A DNA stretch of 64,000 nucleotides, from the NCBI GenBank assembly GCA_037576195.1, contig CM075101.1, positions 5,146,001-5,210,000 of the forward strand. The letters run 5' to 3'. Positions within the stretch are counted from its first letter, which is position 1, and each line of letters starts with the position of its first letter. Shown piece by piece: positions 23,601 to 35,500 of this stretch. Made by a program: the position numbers and the translations under genes. The notes beneath the pieces were generated by a model that searched no databases, was not told the origin of the DNA, and saw only the letters and a list, made by a program, of their open reading frames with translations. The DNA comes from Phytoseiulus persimilis (taxonomy: Eukaryota; Arthropoda; Arachnida; Mesostigmata; Phytoseiidae).

Positions 23601-26335
23601 ACTCGTCGAGTAGCGCGCAGCGTTCTTCATTGCTGAATCCTGCGGGTGGAAATGCGAGCGAGCATGCAGATAACAGCAGCGTTCTGCAGTCGCTGCCATC
23701 AGAGTGCGTTTCGCTGAGCACAGAAGATCAGCTGAACGTGCTTCTGTGCCGCCAGCTAAAGCTGTGCCGGGATGAGCCTTCTCCAACGAAAACCAAGCTC
23801 CAGAGAAGGGTCCGTGCGGAGATCATCAAGCTACGCAAGAAACTGGCAGCTGCCGAAGATGAGAGACCTCCGATCAAACGAATCAAGAAGGAGCCCGAGG
23901 AATCAGTTGCAGTCGCGGCTCCTCCTGCCGACGACGAAGAATCGGATACGGAAAGCGATTCCACCGTTGAGACGGATTCGTCGCCCACGGCAACTAGCAG
24001 CTGTAAGACTGCTGCTGGGAGTGCTGTACCTGGGTCTGGTAGCAACCATTCTACTAATCAGGACCCCCAAAAGGAATCATTCAAGGTCAGTATCTTATTT
24101 GGTCACTTGAGACAGAAGCTGCAACGAGTTGGGAACACAGTACGGATGGTCGCCTATGAAACTGACGGAGACAGAACAGATGTTATAAGTTGAGTTGGGA
24201 AAGTTTTCGGGTTCATACCCATGTTTCGGAGCGCCATTGTTGGCTGAGTTGAAGGAGGAGAGACGAAATTTCGAGGGAGAGAGGAGTGAAAACCCTTCGA
24301 AAGAGCCCTCGGAGTTCGTTTTTGGTCATCCCCCTCATGAGAATTCGAGTTTTGAAGATGCTCTGGAAAGAACCGGTGAGAAACTCGATATCAAAAGTCT
24401 CTTAGAAGTCCGAGTCTAGCTCCCAGGGCTGTCCCCGTCTTCGTTGGAGTGTCTGTCGAGCATGTCACTAAGCCGTTGGTTGTGAAGGGCAGAAGCCATT
24501 CCAGATTGATTGAGTTCGTGTAAATGGTGTGGTGTGAACGACGGGTAATAAGATCTTTGCATTCTTCGCAGGTATATCGAGACAAAGGCAGCGACGATGA
24601 GGAGGATGACGAAGGAAACGATGAAGACGATGCAAACTCTGAGGACGCGGAGGAGGACGAAGAGGACGAAGAGGAGGAGGGCGACGGTGAGCTCGCTCCT
24701 GAAGACGACCACGATGGAGAGAACAACGATGACGCCTCCACAGCAGAATCGAGCACAACAAACGCAGGCAGTGAGGACGAACAAAGTGAAGTTGGCGAGC
24801 CTGACGACGACGAAGAGGAGCAAGAAAATCCTGAAGGGGAGGGTGATGAGGATGAGGACGACGATGAGAATGATGAAGGAGATGACAGCGAGCGACAAGC
24901 CTCCTCTGCCCCTCAGCAACGTCGTCGGGGTCAGAGGTCTGATGTCCGAGATTCCTCGAAGGAGAAGTCGTCGGCCGAGAAGGCGATGTCGGAAAGCGAC
25001 GATGAAGTAAAAGAAGAGGACGAAGATGAGGATGGAGAAGCCGATGAAAACCATGGGGATGATCAGGAGGACGAGGATGAAGAAGACGACGGGGATGACG
25101 AAGAGCAGGAGGATGAAGAGAACGCAGCGATCGAAGATGTTCAAGACGAGGCTGATCACGCCGAGGGCAGCGGAGACGACGACCAGGGCCTTGACGAAGC
25201 TGAGGAAGATGAAGACGGCGACGACGACGACGACGACGACGGAGAGGACGATGACGAAGAAGACGACGGTGACGCTCTAAACAACGTCGATGAGCAGGAT
25301 GAGCCTGAAAATCCTGCTCAAGAGGGTCACAGCAGCAGCCCCGACGACGATGATGGAGATGATGAGGATGATGATGCCCTCAATGAGCACAATCAACTCG
25401 ATACAAGCGCACCGGTCGGCCGCGGAAAATCTGTTGCGAACGCAAAGCGAACGTCATCCAGCGGCCGCAAGAAACCCGTCGCCCCTGCTAAAGTTTCAAA
25501 ACCATCTGGGCCCCAGACTCGACGAGGTATCAATGGCGAGAACAGGATGGCTTCCAAGTCAGCAAAACCGAAAACGAACAATCAAAAATCTCAGGCAAAA
25601 CGAGGACGTGCGTCGAGCGGTAGTTCCTCGATCGCCGAGGAGCTTGACGAGCAGAAACTCTACAACATACCCCTCGAACCCCTGGATCTGGTCTGGGCCA
25701 AGTGTAGGGGCTACCCGTGGTATCCTGCGCTGATAATAGATCCCGATATTCCGACGGGCGAAGCGTCCTCAGCCGGCGGTAAAGACCAGAAATCCGTTCT
25801 GTCCGGAGTTTCGATTCCGACGCCACCGCCGCAAGTCCTCCAGCTTCGCCCGAAGGAGCGGGATCCTCGACACCTTCCAGCCAACGTCAATGGCACCAAC
25901 AGCAGCAACAAAGGCAACAGCAGTAGCGTTTACGCAGCCGGCGGTCACCACCACAACAGCACCAACAACAACAGCATTAGCGGCGGCGGCGGCAACAATT
26001 CCAACAACCAAAGCAATGTCAATGTGAATGGTTTGTCGCAGCAGCACAGCAGTAGTTGTAGCAGTAGTAGCAGCAGTAGCAGTTGCAATAGCCAGAATGT
26101 CAGGGATCATCATCAGCAGATGTTCCTTGTGCTGTTCTTCGATGCGAAGCGTACGTGGCAGTGGCTGCCGCGGAGTAAGCTTGTTCCTCTGGGGCCCGAC
26201 GCCGACACTGATAAGCGGAAGCTGCAAGAGAGCCGGAAACCCGCCGAAAGAAAGGCGGTTAAGAAAGCGTTCGAGGACGCCATAGCGCACCGATGTCGGG
26301 TGGCTCAAGCCAACGGTGAGAGTCCCATTTCCTAG
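20676..26335 (+). CDS. BRPF1: BRPF/peregrin (Br140) MOZ-MORF complex scaffold, 4 exons
   Basis: Exons 20676-21647, 21771-21998, 22112-24085 and 24572-26335 all join in phase 0 with GT-AG introns, giving 1645 aa. BRPF proteins bridge a MYST acetyltransferase (MOZ/MORF or HBO1) to ING and MEAF6 subunits and read histone marks in the nucleus. Seen in order: a C2H2 finger (C24, C29, H42, H48); the EPL1-like segment [20 protein letters not shown] in exon 2; PHD1 from [12 protein letters not shown] (about 444); a zinc knuckle and extended PHD2 through about 610; a bromodomain (about 750-860) with the MTYNAKD loop; a D/E-rich tract (about 1064-1330); and a PWWP domain (about 1425-1620) with [17 protein letters not shown] and [15 protein letters not shown]. 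An in-frame TAG two codons upstream fixes the start. The end, [15 protein letters not shown], parallels vertebrate BRPF ends. Vertebrates have three paralogues; arthropods normally have one (Br140). The acidic tract and a low-complexity insertion inside the PWWP make it longer than vertebrate forms. Confidence 0.93.
24595..25385 (+). other. Acidic D/E-rich coding tract in BRPF exon 4
   Basis: About 260 codons consist mostly of GAC/GAT and GAG/GAA, with runs such as seven consecutive Asp, near 25216-25240. It is transcribed as part of BRPF between bromodomain and PWWP. A basic, Lys/Arg/Ser-rich linker follows. The same purine-rich composition gives long shadow frames on the opposite strand, which I reject. 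Confidence 0.85.
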
Positions 26336-27209
26336 GGGATGGCCAGCCGGAAAATCCGGCCCACGAGATTGTCGATGAAGCTGTCGACGAGTTTCTGCGA
26401 TTGCAAGCGAGCGTAGAGAATTCGGAATCGAGTCGTCAGTCCCACACTGAACTCAGAACAGACTGCAGCTTCTAAGCATTCAGAATTCTCGAACAGAGTC
26501 TAGAACTGATGGAGTCCGGATCCTGACCGTCCTCCTCCACAACGGAAAACCGCACAAAAACTCATTCTGACCAAAAGGAAGATCTTTGTCCCGTGTAGTC
26601 TCCGCGATCCATAGATTCCACGTCACAAGCGTAAAGAACGGTGGATGGGTTGCTGCTATGCCTACAGCTGACTTATCAACAGCTGTGGTGACACTACTCT
26701 AATACCCCTCAAATGTGTTTATTGTATCTATGGATAGCTCTTTGAAACCGATGGAATGAATCGTGTTGTCCAGATTCAGCTCTTGTCATATAGTAATTCG
26801 GCGGTGTGATGCTTTCCAGTGATTGGAGAAATGAACAGTTATCCGAATAGTCGTTAGGAAAAATCTCCAAGCATTCCGAGCTAGTTTTTGGAAAGAGTGA
26901 TTCTCAGAGTCGCTCGAACCCTCCGTCACGTCGACGGGATCCCTCTCGCTTCAGTGGAAGTATTGGCTTCGCTTGCCGTTATTCGGCCGGGTTGGAAATC
27001 ATGCGATATAGGGCCGCATTAACTGGTTCCTGTCAACCGTGGCGAACTCGGGATGGTGGAGACATTTCTCTTCGTCTTGGAGTTAGATTTATTCAGAGAA
27101 TTTGAGCCTGTGCATTTCACAAGGAATTTTCCTCATGTATCGTGTATTTATGATGGTGACGCCGACATCTTATGGGATGATGGGAGAAATCGGATCCTGA
27201 GACTAAGCA

Positions 27210-27215
27210 AATAAA
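27210..27215 (+). terminator. Poly(A) signal AATAAA of BRPF (copy 1)
   Basis: A canonical AATAAA on the plus strand lies 875 nt after the BRPF stop, just before the minisatellite. It is the first canonical signal I found after the stop. The duplicate has the same hexamer at 39077-39082. Confidence 0.55.
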
Positions 27216-27388
27216 ATCTCGTTTTTAAGACCACAAGTTCCTCTCTTTCCGAGCCAGATGCCGCAGGCTCGTCAACGATCACTTCTCAGAGAGGAAATTT
27301 GAGGCGGCGGTGGATAAGCCATACTTTCTATATACAATCGGCTTCGTCTGTCAGTTTGGCCGCACTCCGTCTAGAATATATGACAGTG

Positions 27389-28756
27389 ATTCTAGGACCA
27401 ATCTGACCATACTTTTCTTAATCTAGAGGGGTGATTCCGGGACAAACCTGACCGTACATTTCCAAGTCTAGAGGGGTGTTACCGGGACCAAGCTGACCAT
27501 ACTTTTCCAAGTCTGGAGAGGTGATCTCCGGACCAATCTGACCATACTCTAGCAAGTTTGGAGGGGTGATTCCGGGACCAATCTGACCATACTTTTTCAA
27601 GTGAGGAGGGGTGATTACGGGACCGATCTGACCATAGTTTTCCAAGTGTATAGGGGTTATTCTGGAACCAATCTTACCATACTTTTCCAAGTGTGGAGGG
27701 GTGATTCCGGGACCGATCTGACCATACTTTTCCAAAACTTGAGGGGTGATTCTGGGAGCAATCTGAGCATACTTTTCCAAGTCTAGAGGGGTGATTCTGG
27801 GACCAATCTGACCATACTTCTCCGAATTTGGGGATGGGGTGGTTGATTCCGGGATCAATCTGACCATATTTTCACAAAACTTGAGGGGTGATTCCAAGAC
27901 CAATCTGACCATACTTCGACGAATCTGGAGGGGTGATTCCGGGACCGATCTGACCACACTTTCACAAAACTTGAGGGGTGATTCCGGGACCAATCTGACC
28001 ATACTTCGACGAATCTGGAGGGGTGATTCCGGGACCGATCTGACCATACATTTCCAAGTCTGGAGGGGTGATTCCGAGACCGATCTGACCATACTTTTCC
28101 AAGTGTGGAGGGGTGATTGTGGGACCAATCTGACCATACTTTTCCAAGTGTGGAGGGGTGATTCCGGGACCAATCTGACCATACTTTTCCAAGTGTGCAG
28201 GGGTGATTCCGGGACCAATCTGACCATACTCTTCCAGGTCTGGGCGGGGGGGGTGGGATTCCGGGACCAAGCTGACCATACTTCTCCAAATCTGGAGAGG
28301 TGATTCCGTGATCAATCTGACCATACTTTCACAAAACTTGAGGGGTGATTCCGGGACCAATCTGACCATACTTCTCCGAATCTGGGGGTGGGAGGTGGGG
28401 GGGGGGGGGGGGTTGATTCCGGGATCAATCTGACCATACTATCGCAAAACTTGAGGGGTGATTCCGGGACCAATCTGACCATACTTCTACGAATCTGGAG
28501 GGGTGGTTTCGGGACAAATCTGACCATACTTTTCTGGGTCAAAAAATATGCTTCCGGTGTCCATCTGACCATACTTTCCGAGGTCCATGGAGGATAATCT
28601 GAAGTCGATTTGACTACCCTTCTCGAAGCTATGGAGCTGATTCGGGGTCAGTCTGACCATTCTTTCCGAGCTCTATGGGAGTGATTTCAGGATCAACCTG
28701 ACCATATTCTTCGGATTCTAAGGAGCTGATTGCGGAGTCCATCTGACCATGACAAC
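27389..28756. repeat. 45-bp tandem minisatellite, about 30 units (copy 1)
   Basis: Units read approximately GGTGATTCCGGGACCAATCT then GACCATACTTTTCCAAGTGT and a GGAGG link, with a period of 45 bp. Units are most regular from 27400 to 28540 and decay towards 28750. A 16-G run at 28397-28412 interrupts the array. As 45 is a multiple of three, several frames on both strands stay open and give repeated 15-residue peptides, such as KYGQIGPGITPPHLE. I see no start context, splice structure or conservation to suggest these are translated. Confidence 0.95.
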
Positions 28757-28856
28757 ATCAACCAGTCAATCGCAAGGAAAGATAGTTTCAGGATTGATGC
28801 TGACCCAATGGAGAGGAATAAAAGTGCCCCGCTGCCAGGGGCCAGGGATCGTGGTC

Positions 28857-28880
28857 CAATAGTAGTAGTAGTAGTAATAG
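28857..28880. repeat. (TAG)n microsatellite
   Basis: Short run of AGTAGTAGTAGTAGTAATAG on the plus strand, downstream of the minisatellite; repeated in copy 2 at about 40724-40747. Confidence 0.8.
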
Positions 28881-29076
28881 TGCGCGAATAGGTAGCGAAG
28901 CGCGGCGGACTCTGGTCGGCCAAGGGCCGGCTGGGCAACTAATATTCGTTCTCCAGGGTATCGAAATGCAGCCCCGTATTAACTTTTCCATTTCATCTTC
29001 AGAAAAGAAAGATATGGCAGTTATGACTGAGGGCATTGTGCTGGAACTCCCCAATGAATCTCAGAAAAGGAGCGGA

Positions 29077-29208
29077 NNNNNNNNNNNNNNNNNNNNNNNN
29101 NNNNNNNNNNNNNNNNNNNNNNNNNNNNNNNNNNNNNNNNNNNNNNNNNNNNNNNNNNNNNNNNNNNNNNNNNNNNNNNNNNNNNNNNNNNNNNNNNNNN
29201 NNNNNNNN
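29077..29208. other. Assembly gap (132 N)
   Basis: An uninterrupted run of N. The sequence before it equals the end of the second duplicate copy (40943), and the sequence after it equals the start of the first copy (17341). The gap therefore appears to join two contigs that overlap rather than to span missing sequence. Any frame passing through it is meaningless. Confidence 0.98.
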
Positions 29209-32200
29209 GGGCTCTCTAGAGATGCATTTCTACAGAGTAAGAAAAAATACAGACTCTCGAGGGCTGTTCGACGCACTTTCTGCATCTTCATTTGTTTTGA
29301 AACGGATCAAACCATACTTTTGAGGCCACCGTCCAAGAATCCACCAGAAGAAACAACTGGCGGTAGGGAGTTCAGGCATTCACCATTTAGTCCTTATAGG
29401 GAGATGGACAGATGGATGAATGAGTCTCAAGGATGGCGAAGTTCATCAGTTCTTATGGACATGATGTTTGATTCGTCAATATATTGATGCAGTTATCAAT
29501 GGATCATTGATTTGATGGATGATGATTGATGCCTGAAATTCTCAACTCTGAAGATAACTAACCAAGCAAAGTCTCCGAAGGGCGGTGATCAGCCGATGGA
29601 ACGACTCGAGCTCGTGGACGGCGCTGATTCCTACCAGATCTTCCTCCTCGAAATCGGAGTTGATTCAGACGATTTCGATGGAGCTTGTATCAGCGAAATT
29701 CCCTGAATCTTATTACATCTCATTTTCATCGAAGAATGTCGACTAAGGCCACTAGCGTAGCAAGGGAGGGGGGGCGGTCTGGTGCAGGAATCACATCGCG
29801 GCATTCAGAATGCCTCCCGGTGTATCACTAAACTTGAGTTCTACCTAGAATATTTCTTCACGAAGTGCTTGGGAGTCGGGGAAAGTCCGACTGATGTATC
29901 TGATTTCTCGCATTCTTGACCATCCATCATCCATGCTGTGTTTTCCTCCATGCCTGAGATCAGGTAACGATCCGCATGGGAGGGTGACCCCTTGGAGCTG
30001 CTCAAGTTCATCTGTCGATTCAGCGCGAAAATCACTGTTCCAAATATTGTGATGATGCTCCGGCTCTCCCTGACTCTTGGCATGAGTTCTGCTGCATGCG
30101 AACGAAGCTTGTAAAAGCTGGAGCTCATCAAGAATCATTCACGATACACCATGTCACAAACGAGGCTTTCAACCTTGTCATCCTGTCTATGCTCCTGAGG
30201 TGAAGAAAGTTACTGACCAAGGAATCGTGATCCAGTTGGTCATATCATAATCCTGTTGCTCAGATATGTTGTAACTCGCTCGAGTTGTTCGAATTTGCCT
30301 GAATGTCTCGTCGGAGAGCTCAATTTCAGCTTATATTTTTTGGTGGAGCCAATTTCTGCGTTCGGGAAAGGGCCGGCGAATGATCTTGCAACGATCGGCC
30401 GCCTAACGAGCTCGGGAACCAGCGCGCGTTCGATGGTTTTTCGACTTTCACCTCAGCAATCGTTTATCGAGATCGACTCGGAGCCGCGATTCATTGCAGC
30501 CGTGATCTGAGGTCAATTAGGTCTGATATGATACGTAAACTGCCCACCTCACGATTCAGGCGCTAGATTCTCGTCTTCTCGCGTTCCTGGCTCTTCCATT
30601 CCTGGATCACGTTCAGATAGATTCTTGGGAGAATGAATCTCGATTCCCTTAACACTTTGTAGAGGATGCTTCCGATGCTCCTCGAAGCCTTAGATGTGGG
30701 CCTCACTGAAGAAATCTTATAAAAAATGTTCATGCATTCATGCGGGTCGTCTCAATCGTCACGGCTTCCTGGGATGGAGAGAAAGATTGCAACGATTCAA
30801 GACAAGAGAGCGAATGAGAATGGAAGAAAATATTATCGACGTCATCACTCGTAACACTCCAATCAGGATGAGGAACGAGGCAGTTTCTTGTGCTTATACG
30901 CAGTTTCCATTCTCTTGGAAATTTCTAAGAGCATTTCCTGAGAGTGGTCAGACTCAGCTGGAATCGGTCAGAGCGCCTTCGCAGACAGCAACACCTCCTC
31001 TCCACCAGCTTTCTCCGCCAATACCTCTCACCCACGCCGCTCAAAATCCTAGGCAGGCGCTACTTCGTCCATCGAGCGACGATAGTGGCCCTCCACTGGC
31101 GGCGCCACCGTCCGAGCCTCGGAAAGCAAAAGCGTTGTGCCACACACGCTCCTGGCGGCGGTTCCCAGTTCGCTTGTATGTTGGACTGTTCGCCGCCTCT
31201 CGTTTAAGGTTGAACGAACGACGGCCTGCAGCCGCCGTCGCCGCCGAATCCAGACACAGACAAGAAGAAGAGAGCCGAAAAGCTTAGGCAGCGGCGGGCG
31301 GCCTCCACCACCACTGCTGGAGGAGAACACAACTGAACGAACGGAACGAGTAACCAATATTTTTCGCCGCCAGCAAGTCGAAAGTTGCAATCGTAGTTGG
31401 AACCGTGCTCAAGAGAGGCCTCGGTTGGCCCCCGTTCGCATGCGTGCCCGCGTGCCAGGGTGCTACGGGTGCGTATTCGCCAATCTTTACCGCGAATCAG
31501 GATCAACGTTTCGGATTTGCATTGGCGAAACTGATAGCCGCTTCTCGCTAGGGAAGGCACTAAGATAAACTTTGTTGCCTTCATTGTGCCGGTCGCGATG
31601 ATCACCGATGATTCGCTTTTTCGATCCCTCGAAGTGCGCCGAGTCTATCTGTTGTCGACTGTCGAACAGGTTATGGCTACACCGTTCAAACGATCCCTTC
31701 TCTTGAGTGATGGTCCAGCCGAATTACTTGTATGCGCAGTCTCTTCAGTTTTGACCAGCCGAAAGCTGTCGCCCTCGCGAACTGCGGAGTAACGAGCATC
31801 AGCCTTTAAGTTCCTCACCAAGCTTCAGAAAACCCGCGAGTTTGAAGTCGTCCGAATACGTTCCGGGCCCCGAGAAAAACAGAGAAGTGGTTGCTCGCGG
31901 AGTCTATCGGGGAGTTTCAAGCCAGTGTACCGATTGTTGCGCAAATCGTTCAGATCGAGTCTGCCCGGGAACATCATCAACCGCGATCTACACCAGTGCA
32001 AGGTGATCGCAGAGGGAGCCTTTGGATCCGCTTGCGCCGTGCTGCGACTCCACCGAATGCTGCGACATCAAGCTCCGCCGAACTTCGCGCGCGATTGGAT
32101 TGAAGTGCATGGACATCCTTACAGCTTGCTGTGAATAATGTGGAACACCTTCTGGAATGACTTGTCTCTTGCTGCTGATTGTGGATCGTGCGAACTTGGG

Positions 32201-32543
32201 TGTGAGTTGCCCGAGCGTCGGTGACCTCAAGGAAATACAGATACTTATACAGTATTCGGTATCGAAAACCGTTGAAGGACGATAACACACATTGGAGACG
32301 TGGAGACGAGGATTGAAGAAATTCTTAGATCATTGCAGTCCTCAAATCAGGGTGCCAACGATGGCATGAGTCCGTCAACGTCGCCCGATCCTCCGTATTC
32401 CCTCGGTCCATCAAGCGTTATCCTGAATCTATCTCGCCCTCCCCCGGAGTGGAATGGCACTCTAATCGGCCTGGAGCAACCCTACGAAGCTTTTGGGTGA
32501 AGATCTCGTTGAGTGGATCGATGTGATGTTCGGAATTTAGAGC
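29209..32543. other. 5' region of BRPF, duplicate copy
   Basis: Repeats 17341-20675 with about a dozen small differences. No recognised gene. The counterpart of the 66-codon upstream frame is at 32300-32500. Confidence 0.5.
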
Positions 32544-35500
32544 ATGTCTTCAAATCCCGTTCAGCTGAAGCTCATTTGTGACTCCCTGAGGAAACAAAAT
32601 CCCCCGTATAATTGTCCGATTGGCCAGTGCGACCGGGAGTACAGGACTTTCTCCGGTATTCAATTCCACATCTTCAATTCGAGACACACCAGCGTTGCCG
32701 TCGCTGCCGCCGGTGAAAAGTTCCGATCTCCTCGGAAGAACCGGAACAGCTCGGATCGAGGCAAAACCCAGAGTCCTCAATCTCCGGTCAAGAAACAAGA
32801 ATTGCAAGCCCTCCAAAACAGCCTTCAGGAGGGACCTCTACAGCGATTTAGGTCGCCGCATCACAAAGTTCAATCGGATCAGCGGAAGAACGTTTTGACC
32901 GAGGAAGTATCCCGGGTCCAACATCGATTGCGATCTCCCCCACACCAGCGCAAAACGCAAGCAAGGTCTGGAGCGCAAACTCGATTACGATCTCCTCAAC
33001 GGCAGTCGCTACCAGACGCCAATCAGCAGTCGAAGCAGGTCGGAGACGGCCAGCAGATGTCGCCGCAGCAACAGCTGAGCCCACAGCAGCATCCGAAACA
33101 TAAATTGCATACAATGCCTCAACCACAAGAAGCCTCCACAGTGGGTGGGGACCCTTCGGTGCTCCAGAGCCAAACGGCGGCAAAGGCAACCAACTCGAAA
33201 CTGCGACTCTCGGAGCCAGCTAAAGGCCAGGGGAGCGGCCAGAGCACCAGTGAGGCCGGCCGGACCGCGTCACCAATTCCTGCAGGCTCAGGTGGAGGTC
33301 AGCAACAACCTCGGGAAGGCCTGACCTATGCCGAGGCACAGAAGTGGTGGAAATCGAAGTTGAAGGAGGCCTCTATCGTTTGAATATCGAAGAGCCCTTG
33401 AATATTGTTCTCAGCTCTGAGCGGAATGATTCGACTCCCGAGGGAGCTCGTCAGCCTGACAAGTTCAAATCACCCCAGAAATCAGGCAAAGGGAAGCGTA
33501 GTCGCCCCAGCAAAGTGAGTTTTCTGTTGATTGATGATTTATGATCTTGTGCTTGTTCGAGTTGATTCAGCTCTCTGGATCAAGAGTGCATCTTGAGTTT
33601 TCCTCCGACTCTGAGCGTCCGATCGGGGCTATTACAGGCGGCCAAGGGCAAAGCGAAGGATCAAACTGATGCCCAACCCAGGCTACCGGAAGCAATCGTC
33701 GAGAAAATGGACGACTATGAATGTGCAGACGCCCCCGAGAGACCGAGCTCGTACTATCGTTTCATCGAAAAATCAGCTGAAGAGTTGGATGAGATGGTTG
33801 AGTACGATATGGACGAAGAAGATTGTGCCTGGCTTGAGATCATGAACAAAAAGCGCAAGAAGCAGGTTCGTCCCCTCGAAGTCTGAAGATAGTGAATGTG
33901 ATAGTGTATCGCTAGCGTGAGTTGTTCCGATTGCACAGAACGATGGGGTCCGTCTAACTTTCGCGAACGCTGTTACAGGGAATTCCGCATGATGTTAGTG
34001 GAGACACGTTTGAATTTCTTATGGATCGACTGGAAAAAGAAAGTTATTTCCAAGCACAGAACACTCCGTCAGCTACAGTGGGGAGCGCGATCGATGACGA
34101 CGCGGTCTGTTGTATTTGCCAGGACGGTGAATGCCACAATGCGAATGCCATCCTCTTCTGCGACATGTGCAACCTGGCCGTTCACCAAGAGTGCTACGGC
34201 GTTCCTTATATTCCGGAGGGCCAATGGCTCTGCAGACGCTGTCTTCAGTCGCCCTCGAGGGCCGTCGACTGCGTTCTGTGCCCTAACCGTGGTGGAGCTT
34301 TCAAACAGACCTCCGACGGCAAGTGGGGTCATGTCGTGTGCGCCCTCTGGGTTCCGGAAGTCTACTTCGCTAATACTGTATTTCTCGAGCCTATCGACAA
34401 TATCTGTAATATTCCTGCGGCTCGCTGGAAGCTGACGTGTTACATCTGTAAGAAGCGTGGTCAAGGCGCTTGTATTCAATGTCATAAGGCTAACTGCTAT
34501 ACGGCATTCCACGTAACATGCGCACAACAAGCGGGACTTTATATGAAGTTGGAAGAATGTCGAAACGGAGAACAGACTGGTGTGCGAAAAACGGCATTCT
34601 GCGATACCCACGCCCCGGTCTCGTACAAGAAGGCGGATAAAATGAGAAGTGCCCGCAAAATTCTGCAGGAGAAGGCGAAGGCACTTCCCGTAGTATCCAT
34701 CCCGACTATTCCCGCCGAACGCATAAGCCACATCTCTTCGTTGGTCGATGTTCCCAAGAAAGCCGACTTCGTCAAACGACTCATGGGCTACTGGACGCTC
34801 AAACGGCAATCGCGGAACGGGGTTTCCCTCTTGCGACGTTTGCAGATGTCGCATCTGAGCCGCAACAATAAGAACGAGGCGGATATGGACAGCGCGACAT
34901 CGGCGCTGCGCGATCAACTCAAATACTGGCAGCGGTTACGTCAAGATCTCGAGCGGGCACGACTACTGTGCGAACTGATCCGCAAACGCGAGAAGCTCAA
35001 ACGCGAGTTTGTCAAGCTACGTGAACGCGTCTTCCTGACCGAGATCTCACCCCTCGTCAAAGTGTTGAACGAACTCATCGCCGTACTTCAGGAAAAGGAT
35101 CCGCGCAAGATCTTCGCGGAGCCTGTCAATATAAAAGAAGTTCCCGACTACCTGACCCTGATAAAGGAGCCGATGGATTTCTCAACGATGCGCACCAAAG
35201 TGAACAACCTCGAATACGCCTCATTCAGCGAATTCGAGAAGGACTTCCAGCTCATCGTGAGCAACTGCATGACCTACAATGCCAAAGACACCATCTTCTA
35301 CAGAGCGGCGATCAAACTTAGAGATCAAGGAGGAGCAGTCATCCGGGCGCATCGGGAGAATTTGTCCACGAATTTCGATTACTCCACTGGGAGACTGAAA
35401 CCGCTGCCGAAGTCAGCGAATGACAAACCGCCCGAAATCAAATCAGAGTCATCGAGGAGAGCCCAGAACTCGTCGAGTAGCGCGCAGCGTTCTTCATTGC

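Larger units (their letters stand above)
17341..29076. repeat. Copy 1 of an 11.7-kb near-identical duplication (probable contig overlap)
   Basis: From the sequence beginning GGGCTCTCTAGAG this block is repeated at 29209-40943 in the same orientation. The coordinate offset is 11868 at the start and 11867 after 33345. It contains unassigned sequence, BRPF and the 45-bp minisatellite. It ends exactly where the N run begins. Only small, mostly 1-nt differences were seen, and nearly all fall in the first 1.5 kb of the second copy. This pattern fits two overlapping contig ends placed side by side rather than a biological tandem duplication. Confidence 0.9.

Noticed and set aside
24195..24419. 74-codon frame inside BRPF intron 3
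   Set aside because: Exons 3 and 4 join cleanly in phase 0 without it, it has no clear splice sites, and it matches no known BRPF segment.
24416..25159. 247-codon hydrophobic minus-strand frame opposite the BRPF acidic tract
   Set aside because: The complement of GAC/GAG-rich codons gives Val/Leu/Phe-rich shadow sequence. It is an artefact of composition.
27418..28227. 269-codon minus-strand reading frame of 15-residue repeats
   Set aside because: It is the direct reading of the 45-bp minisatellite, whose period is a multiple of three. Other frames on both strands are equally open, and there is no gene context.
27389..28756. Repeat array considered as CRISPR
   Set aside because: Units are contiguous and degenerate with no unique spacers, and the genome is eukaryotic.
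28966..29487. Open frame running through the N gap
   Set aside because: The N run is read as unknown residues, so the frame is meaningless.
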